This document shows, piece by piece, positions 63,301 through 64,000 of a DNA stretch of 64,000 bases. The DNA lies in the NCBI RefSeq assembly GCF_000003815.2, contig NC_049979.1:8286217-8350216 (forward strand). The letters are read 5' to 3'. Numbering within the stretch: position 1 is the stretch's first letter; every line of letters begins with the position of its first letter. Below the pieces are notes generated by a model. The model made no database searches and was not told the origin of the DNA. It worked only from the letters and a program-made list of their open reading frames with translations. Position numbers and translations under genes: made by a program. This stretch comes from Branchiostoma floridae (Eukaryota; Chordata; Leptocardii; Amphioxiformes; Branchiostomatidae).

Positions 63301-63568
63301 AGATGCAAGATGTTCCAGTTTTAGATTTACCTGCTGGGTATATCGCCATTGTGGTTTATCAAGTTGATGACGTGTGTTTGTTAAATTTCTGCAGGGGACC
63401 CCACGGCTAGTGGACGATGACGGGACCATAAACACCTACGGACTGGACTACGGTGGCGGTGCCCCCTCCAGCAGAGGCTCTCACTCCTCCTACGACAAAA
63501 ACCCATACGGCAGCCAAGCTCCCAACAGGAACTACGACCACTATGACCAGCGGGGACATCTTGTATAG
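12272..63568 (+). CDS. NPHS1: Nephrin-like Ig-superfamily adhesion receptor, 19 coding exons
   Basis: Joining 12272-12350, 13143-13448, 23284-23604, 25301-25591, 28883-29200, 32511-32816, 38545-38847, 40705-40816, 42332-42519, 42869-43147, 43392-43510, 43701-43887, 51153-51259, 57266-57443, 59815-59955, 60344-60374, 62161-62414, 62740-62909 and 63395-63568 gives 3,864 nt: 1,287 residues plus TAG. Every junction is GT-AG and phase-consistent. Approximate domains: signal peptide 1-27; Ig1 28-128; Ig2 129-235; Ig3 236-332; Ig4 333-438; Ig5 439-540; Ig6 541-641; Ig7 642-741; Ig8 742-834; Ig9 835-936; FN3 937-1031; transmembrane about 1036-1060; cytoplasmic tail to 1287. Nephrin, Sticks-and-stones and Hibris share this many-Ig plus one-FN3 plan and similar length, whereas Kirrel/Neph proteins have five Ig domains and no FN3. 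Family members mediate heterophilic cell adhesion in filtration barriers and myoblast fusion. That this protein does the same is inference. The direct ortholog name is less certain than the family. Confidence 0.85.
12351..13142 (+). other. Intron 1 (792 bp)
   Basis: AT-rich intronic sequence between the signal-peptide and Ig1 exons. No gene, strong repeat or conserved-looking block was recognised. Confidence 0.8.
13143..13448 (+). CDS. NPHS1: Coding exon 2: Ig domain 1
   Basis: A complete V-like Ig domain with Cys in LLKCKVG, Trp in LQWVKDG and Cys in EFQCQVG. The PGFPRYTLTGD segment and the DDTEFQCQVGP motif are characteristic of the membrane-distal domain in nephrin and Neph/Kirrel proteins, the domain that binds the partner receptor. 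The exon enters and leaves in phase 1. The upstream acceptor at 13141-13142 is the only nearby AG that keeps the frame. Confidence 0.93.
16403..16462. repeat. 12-bp perfect inverted repeat (hairpin)
   Basis: GTCAGCAGGGAG at 16403-16414 pairs with CTCCCTGCTGAC at 16451-16462 across a 36-nt loop. Function unknown. Confidence 0.7.
17216..17229. promoter_or_regulatory. Palindrome matching a TGIF/MEIS dimer site
   Basis: ATGACAGCTGTCAT is a perfect 14-bp palindrome. Its core TGACAGCTGTCA is the known paired binding motif for TALE homeodomain proteins (TGIF, MEIS), and it also contains a CAGCTG E-box. Occupancy is unknown. Confidence 0.35.
18204..18290 (+). repeat. tRNA-like sequence with pol III A and B boxes (SINE head or tRNA pseudogene)
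   Basis: TGGCGTAACAGTTTA at 18211 resembles a pol III A box, and GGTTTGAATCC at 18272-18282 resembles a B box, with CGGG/CCCG pairing around its loop. No matching acceptor stem is visible, so a functional tRNA is unlikely. A tRNA-derived SINE or a pseudogene fits better. Confidence 0.5.
23043..23290 (+). repeat. Imperfect tandem duplication of the intron 2 end, with decoy acceptor
   Basis: Two copies of about 110 bp, 23043-23155 and 23182-23290, share GTAGATTC-ATAATG, CTCCTCCAAAGAAATC and TGTGAAAATCTTTT. Both end in a CCACAGTGCC-CCTG splice acceptor. The second is the real exon 3 acceptor (23283). The first, at 23143, would run into a stop at 23260. Confidence 0.8.
23284..23604 (+). CDS. NPHS1: Coding exon 3: Ig domain 2
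   Basis: One-exon Ig domain of 107 codons, phase 1 to phase 1. It opens with LPPDDPSIEGY and has LTCRCNNGKPAASLTWYKNG and ARYECRAS, giving the Cys-Trp-Cys core. An extra cysteine sits two residues after the first. GC content is clearly higher than in the flanking introns. Confidence 0.95.
23605..25300 (+). other. Intron 3 (1.7 kb)
   Basis: AT-rich intron with no recognised gene. A 125-codon open frame at 24305-24682 has no domain signature and no coding-like composition. Confidence 0.8.
25301..25591 (+). CDS. NPHS1: Coding exon 4: Ig domain 3
   Basis: 97 codons, phase 1 to 1. It opens with YPPGEPVITGF and carries LQLTCTSEGGNPLADLIWYKND and AEFSCQASNG, a typical I-set or C2-type core. Its opening resembles exons 3, 5 and 6, as expected for domains that arose by exon duplication. 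Confidence 0.95.
25592..28882 (+). other. Intron 4 (3.3 kb)
   Basis: AT-rich non-coding sequence. I see no transposon ends, RNA gene or coding exon. Confidence 0.75.
28883..29200 (+). CDS. NPHS1: Coding exon 5: Ig domain 4
   Basis: 106 codons, phase 1 to 1. It opens with FPPTEVTISGYEQG and has ATLICTSANSNPAAVLTWW and VIYTCQAVNE, giving the full Cys-Trp-Cys core. The antisense strand has a spurious long open frame caused by the high GC content. Confidence 0.95.
29201..32510 (+). other. Intron 5 (3.3 kb)
   Basis: AT-rich intron. Around 31250-31345 it contains a stretch that recurs in inverted orientation in intron 6. Near 32330-32415 there is a short cluster of ACAGTACTG-type repeats. No coding segment was recognised. 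Confidence 0.75.
31250..31344 (+). repeat. Dispersed repeat, copy A
   Basis: This stretch (GCCTGTTTAAATC, CTTATAGCAGCCC, GCCAGTTACAGCCC, GTTACACAGACTA) recurs in reverse complement at 38296-38388 with high similarity. Confidence 0.75.
32511..32816 (+). CDS. NPHS1: Coding exon 6: Ig domain 5
   Basis: 102 codons, phase 1 to 1. It opens with YPPDEPYISGYEEG and has RMTCIAAGGNPEASLVWLKNG and AVYSCNASNP. It is one of the closest pairs with exon 5 in the opening strand. The donor is GTGAGT. Confidence 0.95.
34523..34776 (+). repeat. Direct duplication of about 105 bp with internal inverted segments
   Basis: Copy 1 is 34523-34624 and copy 2 is 34671-34776, differing by a few bases and a 4-bp insertion. 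The 46-bp spacer carries GAAACAGGAACT and TTTTCTTCACTAT, the reverse complements of the end and start of the unit, so the block can fold back. Confidence 0.85.
35740..36130. promoter_or_regulatory. Candidate conserved non-coding block with TGATTGAT site
   Basis: GC-balanced, non-repetitive stretch in intron 6 without a reading frame. TGATTGAT at 36018-36025 is a PBX/HOX-type bipartite site. Judged from composition only. Confidence 0.2.
38296..38388 (-). repeat. Dispersed repeat, copy B (inverted relative to copy A)
   Basis: The reverse complement matches 31250-31344 over about 90 bp, with several substitutions and small gaps. Copies A and B lie in introns 5 and 6, 7 kb apart. Confidence 0.75.
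38545..38847 (+). CDS. NPHS1: Coding exon 7: Ig domain 6
   Basis: 101 codons, phase 1 to 1. It opens with FPPERVAITTNPPV and has TLSCTSSSSNPASVVTWYRDG and AVFSCRATNE. The acceptor is TTTTTATTTGACAG and the donor GTAAGT. Its GC content stands out sharply from the surrounding intron. Confidence 0.95.
38848..40704 (+). other. Intron 7 (1.9 kb)
   Basis: AT-rich intron with no recognised element or exon. Confidence 0.8.
40705..40816 (+). CDS. NPHS1: Coding exon 8: first half of Ig domain 7
   Basis: 112 bp, phase 1 in and phase 2 out. It encodes FAPEFPVSESTPIVNATEG and then RDAIINSTASANPAAVDYR. The first core cysteine expected before the TASANP segment is absent: the reading is Asn-Ser-Thr, an N-glycosylation sequon. 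NAT upstream is a second sequon. The intron cuts just before the core Trp, so this domain is split, unlike Ig1-6. Confidence 0.9.
40817..42331 (+). other. Intron 8 (1.5 kb)
   Basis: AT-rich intron inside the Ig7 domain. A 175-codon minus-strand frame spanning 42018-42545 is the antisense shadow of exon 9 extended into this intron. Confidence 0.8.
42332..42519 (+). CDS. NPHS1: Coding exon 9: second half of Ig domain 7
   Basis: 188 bp, phase 2 in and phase 1 out. It supplies the core Trp (WFRDG) and the F-strand GNYVCQASNELG. The cysteine here has no canonical partner because exon 8 lacks the B-strand cysteine. Exons 8 and 9 together total exactly 100 codons. Confidence 0.93.
42520..42868 (+). 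other. Intron 9 (349 bp)
   Basis: Short AT-rich intron with a pyrimidine and CCCCAG end. Nothing else was seen. Confidence 0.85.
42869..43147 (+). CDS. NPHS1: Coding exon 10: Ig domain 8
   Basis: 93 codons, phase 1 to 1, the shortest Ig exon. It has AQLFCTGVGNPTPPNFVTWTREG and KGDYKCVANNG. Exons 9-12 are tightly clustered, with introns of only 349, 244 and 190 bp. Confidence 0.94.
43392..43510 (+). CDS. NPHS1: Coding exon 11: first half of Ig domain 9
   Basis: 119 bp, phase 1 in and phase 0 out. It opens with FAPELDKSPLLSRVAAGEG and includes ANLVCKADGFPNVEFSWFK, so both the B-strand Cys and the core Trp lie in this exon. The donor GTAGGA follows the Lys codon directly. Confidence 0.92.
43701..43887 (+). 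CDS. NPHS1: Coding exon 12: second half of Ig domain 9
   Basis: 187 bp, phase 0 in and phase 1 out. It starts with GSELLNTSGN and has the F-strand STYRCQVTNSLG. It completes the membrane-proximal Ig domain, directly before the FN3 domain, as in nephrin. Confidence 0.93.
45164..45185. repeat. (TA)11 microsatellite
   Basis: Uninterrupted TA dinucleotides followed by a short GA run. Confidence 0.95.
45385..45560. mobile_element. 176-bp MITE with 54-bp terminal inverted repeats
   Basis: The ends TAGCCTGGTATCCAGCC (45385-45438) and its reverse complement (45507-45560) match at 53 of 54 positions. TTCAAGTTG flanks both sides (45376-45384 and 45561-45569), a perfect 9-bp target duplication. Long inverted repeats with a 9-bp duplication suggest a Mutator-like family. 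The 68-bp centre has no coding capacity. Confidence 0.93.
51153..51259 (+). CDS. NPHS1: Coding exon 13: first half of FN3 domain
   Basis: 107 bp, phase 1 in and phase 0 out. It encodes KPDMPTSVTLVKKEDTTVTL and then SWTPGFDGGVQQSFQ, the A-C strands of a fibronectin type III domain with the conserved Trp. It joins in frame across a 6-kb intron to exon 14. Confidence 0.9.
51651..52001. mobile_element. 351-bp hAT-type MITE
   Basis: It starts CAGGGCTATAGCCAGC and ends with the inverted form GCTGGCAAGAGCCCTG. The 8-bp target duplication CCTGGTGT is perfect (51643-51650 and 52002-52009). CAGGG ends plus an 8-bp duplication identify the hAT superfamily. Repeated TCCGTCA/TGACGGA motifs lie near both ends. 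Non-coding. Confidence 0.93.
53291..55900 (+). CDS. LINE endonuclease / reverse transcriptase ORF (5'-truncated)
   Basis: An 869-codon open frame without a stop or frameshift. Apurinic-type endonuclease motifs present are GTYYRPP (about 36-42), GDFN (72-75) and SDH (143-145); the N-terminal catalytic part of the domain is missing. Reverse-transcriptase motifs are DFTKAFD (507-513), the GVPQGTVLGPLLFLLYIND block and FADD (593-596), so the catalytic aspartates are intact. A C-terminal region typical of CR1/L2-like elements follows. The first Met and about ten residues are probably flanking genomic sequence. Truncation of EN and loss of the 5' end make it non-autonomous. An intact RT frame suggests a fairly recent insertion. 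The exact clade is unresolved. Confidence 0.9.
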   Translation: MQACFPPHTHRTDLDTDCEIIWTQTQLAGKKPLMIGTYYRPPSDQGSSLDELDSSINKMGTKINSDNVIIFGDFNTPGINWDVSTTDNAQNHTGQAQKLLHLVDNHGLFQTVQEPTRNGNLLDLVLVNNPNIIEKTTVVPGISDHDMVLVDVNLAPKQNKKPKRKVYIRTKSDEPAIKNDLEDYATNFNQRTKDMSVTQKWDDFKGKMKHTMNKHIPSKMTSSRYNLPWFNRNLRRHCRKKQRLYNKAKRTGQEEDWNKYKKVKKGVQKSIRSAHSKYVANILGEAITDKPKTFWSYIKGLRRDLVGVATLKVGSTIISDSEKKAEALSSQFKSVFTEEDTTDMPSLGNPCTTPMEHIDISTYGVEKMLQGLNPSKASGPDQIPPWFLKMTASEIAPVLTNIFQQSLDTGEIPQDWRDANICAIFKKGDRAVPSNYRPVSLTCISCKLLEHIIHSHIMKHLEGHNILTDYQHGFRAKRSTETQLVLTVHDIAGALNNKRQVDLAILDFTKAFDKVPHSRLITKLEYYGIQGSTLNWLKAFLTNREQTVVVEGKASAAVKVASGVPQGTVLGPLLFLLYINDLPDQLDSSVRLFADDCLLYIEVSAKNDSQLLQKDLNTLEEWQRKWLMQFNPDKCYIMHITNKRTPNVSPYQFCGQTLATTKSHPYLGVTLTTGLKWGVHVNKITTKAKQTLGVIKRNLWACPARVKSLAYTSLVRPNLEYAATVWDPYTKKDKDKLERVQNQAARFCTNNYNRDASVTKMKTDLQWTSLEDRRKMSRLCMMYKMTNKLVDVPTDKYLIPAQKRTRNSHDFKYQSFQARIDVFKNSYFPRTIVDWNLLSPSTVGASSLDSFKERLQLDVQKLGVTGRSV
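53320..56000 (+). mobile_element. 5'-truncated non-LTR retrotransposon (CR1/Jockey-type LINE)
   Basis: It consists of an EN-RT open frame, a short GC-rich 3' UTR able to form a hairpin (CCAGCT at 55906 with AGCTGG at 55935), and a tail of four GATACA units at 55977-56000. No poly-A tail is present. The 5' end is approximate, because the endonuclease domain begins in its middle. No clear target duplication was found. It lies in the sense direction within intron 13. Confidence 0.88.
57266..57443 (+). CDS. NPHS1: Coding exon 14: second half of FN3 domain
   Basis: 178 bp, phase 0 in and phase 1 out. It encodes IRYNKQGRQGFVYVDV, then YTVTGLDPNTAYEFAVTAFN and TLGESDY. The L-x-P-x-T-x-Y-x-F-x-V-x-A pattern is the classical E-F strand signature of FN3. 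Confidence 0.94.
57699..57718. repeat. (TGAT)5 microsatellite
   Basis: Five perfect TGAT units in intron 14. Confidence 0.9.
57950..57987. repeat. Two adjacent related palindromes
   Basis: TTGTCTTAAGACAA (57950-57963) and TTTGTCTGAAGACAAA (57972-57987) are near-copies, each self-complementary. Confidence 0.8.
59815..59955 (+). CDS. NPHS1: Coding exon 15: transmembrane segment
   Basis: 141 bp, phase 1 to 1. After SGISRE it encodes the hydrophobic VIIGVAVAGALCLLLNIILI-VFLV segment, followed by RWWRRRRKARREAAKKDG, a positively charged stop-transfer sequence. This places the C-terminal part in the cytoplasm. The exon follows FN3 directly, as in nephrin. Confidence 0.93.
59977..60185. mobile_element. 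Fold-back MITE-like element with TTCGCGG motifs
   Basis: The left end GTAAATGCATTTAAGTTCGC is mirrored by GCAAACATTTCTGCATTTAC at the right. Several internal TTCGCGG and TTTGCGG boxes appear in both orientations. It begins about 20 nt after the exon 15 donor and fills half of intron 15. No clear target duplication. Confidence 0.6.
60344..60374 (+). CDS. NPHS1: Coding exon 16: 31-bp micro-exon of the tail
   Basis: Phase 1 in and phase 2 out, encoding EDAATLETVDL across the junction. The acceptor TTATTTGTTTTGCAG and the donor GTAAGT are both strong. It is needed to join the membrane exon (phase 1) to exon 17 (phase 2), so the frame itself supports it. Confidence 0.85.
60375..62160 (+). other. 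Intron 16 (1.8 kb), containing a candidate alternative last exon
   Basis: Apart from the candidate exon at 61258-61360, this is AT-rich non-coding DNA. A good GTAAGT donor at 60978 follows an open stretch, but its phase does not match exon 17. Confidence 0.7.
61258..61360 (+). CDS. NPHS1: Candidate alternative terminal coding exon (short-tail isoform)
   Basis: After a pyrimidine-rich acceptor ending at 61257, phase-2 reading from exon 16 gives FYKEFPDPVHWGTVPPQRPQ and then KRTSRPNTPSTFSL before TAA at 61358-61360. The stretch is GC-rich like the known exons and unlike the intron around it. It would make a 1,122-residue form lacking the tyrosine-rich tail encoded by exons 17-19. No AATAAA was seen nearby, so the exon is plausible but unproven. 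Confidence 0.45.
62161..62414 (+). CDS. NPHS1: Coding exon 17: tyrosine-rich cytoplasmic tail
   Basis: 254 bp, phase 2 in and phase 1 out. It encodes LPNGVLHLNDLSPDNYGD, then acidic, tyrosine-rich sequence including DPYEDEHGEPYSDFDLQEAL and DEPYNYERYRDD. Several Tyr sit next to acidic residues, as in Src-family and SH2-type sites, though no specific adaptor site is proven. The pyrimidine tract before the acceptor at 62159-62160 is weak, but it is the only AG that fits the frame. Confidence 0.88.
62505..62711 (+). repeat. Imperfect tandem duplication of about 105 bp in intron 17
   Basis: Copy 1 (62505-62610) and copy 2 (62614-62711) share CTTCCTGT, ACTTCTC-TGTATAA, TTCAGTT and AACATGACA-CTTC in the same order. 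Copy 2 ends about 28 nt before the exon 18 acceptor. Confidence 0.75.
62740..62909 (+). CDS. NPHS1: Coding exon 18: proline-rich cytoplasmic tail
   Basis: 170 bp, phase 1 in and phase 0 out at the first donor. It encodes GKPPPQRSSPGLGPIYPDSA, then YPPEQDYPPRPTYPPTF and NPGAIEQDAR. The proline-rich segment suggests SH3-type contacts, which is inference. Two GT donors lie 4 nt apart, at 62910 and 62914 (GTGGGTAT). The first is in frame with exon 19, and the second with the candidate exon at 63026. Confidence 0.85.
63026..63084 (+). CDS. NPHS1: Candidate alternative tail exon (18b), 59 bp
   Basis: The acceptor is ATTGCTGCAG and the donor CTCT-GTAAGC. Read in phase 1 it encodes DSRGSVDYLKPPELSASPGS, ending in phase 0 and so in frame with exon 19. 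It fits in two ways: exon 17 spliced straight to it, or exon 18 extended by 4 nt to the second donor and then this exon. Joined to the first exon 18 donor it would hit a stop. The YLKP motif resembles Crk-type YxxP sites. Coding-like composition and exact phase support it; it could also be a constitutive exon. Confidence 0.55.
63092..63287. mobile_element. Tc1/mariner-type MITE in the last intron
   Basis: TATACAGTCAAACCT and its perfect reverse complement AGGTTTGACTGTATA bound about 196 bp with no coding capacity. The ends fit a TA target duplication followed by CAGTCAAACCT inverted repeats. It starts 7 nt after the donor of candidate exon 18b. Confidence 0.75.
63395..63568 (+). CDS. NPHS1: Coding exon 19: C terminus and stop
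   Basis: 58 codons including TAG at 63566-63568, phase 0 in. It encodes GTPRLVDDDGTINTYGLDYG, then Ser-, Tyr- and Gly-rich sequence ending NYDHYDQRGHLV. The C-terminal valine could be a PDZ ligand. The acceptor is TTTCTGCAG. Confidence 0.92.
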   Translation, partial: GTPRLVDDDGTINTYGLDYGGGAPSSRGSHSSYDKNPYGSQAPNRNYDHYDQRGHLV

Positions 63569-64000
63569 AGACGTGGTGGGAAAAGTCTGCTTACCTTTGC
63601 TTTGTCCCCGATAAAGGTGGAAAGTTCACCACCCAAGTGCCAAGTTTGGTTAGGGAAAACTCAAGGATCTTTAGGCATTCTGTGGAAATGGGTGGAAGGC
63701 ATACTTGTACCAAGGACAACACTTCTCACAACCATCAGCCAAATAAGGGAAGCAAGTTGTGTTACAGGAAAGCAAAGAAGAGCAAATTGCTGCCATTTTT
63801 ACTATTTTAGATCTTAACTTGGGCACAAAATTATAACACATAAACACCTTAAAACTGTACAAGTCGTGGAGATTGCCAAGCCATAGGAAAGATTATACCT
63901 GTCCGGAGATAAAATCCGTATTATTTCTGTACAGCATCTGTTCATGTTTAGTTTTGTAGAATCTGGTTGCTTTTACTTGCAATAATTACTGTACAAGTTA
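63569..64000 (+). other. 3' untranslated region (start)
   Basis: Sequence after the stop codon. No AATAAA or ATTAAA signal is evident before the window ends, so the transcript probably continues beyond it. Confidence 0.6.

Overview
The window holds one long multi-exon gene on the + strand, set in AT-rich intronic and flanking DNA full of short transposon remnants. GT-AG introns of 0.2 to 9.8 kb, GC-rich exons of 31 to 321 bp, miniature inverted-repeat elements, a tRNA-like sequence with pol III boxes and a LINE with a GATACA-repeat tail point to an invertebrate animal. The gene's architecture and the repeat types suggest an invertebrate deuterostome, most likely a lancelet (Branchiostoma); the species is an inference.

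The gene can be assembled across 19 coding exons from 12272 to 63568. They sum to 3,864 nt, an uninterrupted frame of 1,287 codons plus stop. The product has a signal peptide, nine immunoglobulin domains, one fibronectin type III domain, one transmembrane helix and a tyrosine- and proline-rich cytoplasmic tail. This is the layout of the nephrin / Sticks-and-stones / Hibris family of cell-adhesion receptors, and the first Ig domain has the family's PGFPRY signature. Ig domains 1-6 and 8 each occupy one exon bounded by phase-1 introns. Ig7, Ig9 and the FN3 domain are each split by an inner intron.

Layout: 1-12263 is upstream DNA without a recognisable protein gene. It contains a MITE at 10810-11170 and probably a non-coding first exon, because a textbook branch point and acceptor lie just before the start codon. 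From 12272 to 43887 come the signal-peptide and Ig exons. Introns 12 and 13 (43888-57265) carry a 176-bp MITE with a perfect 9-bp target duplication, a hAT-type MITE with a perfect 8-bp target duplication, and a 5'-truncated CR1/Jockey-type LINE with a long open EN-RT frame. From 57266 to 63568 come the second half of FN3, the membrane exon and the tail exons.

The most interesting part is the 3' end. Two unlisted exons fit the reading frame. One, at 61258-61360, would give an alternative short tail ending in its own stop. The other is a 59-bp exon at 63026-63084 that can either replace exon 18 or follow it. In the second case it needs the second of two donors 4 nt apart (a GTGGGT tandem donor), while the first donor is in frame with the last exon. 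Other points are loss of the first canonical cysteine in Ig7, a duplicated decoy splice acceptor 140 bp before exon 3, and several dispersed or tandem repeats.
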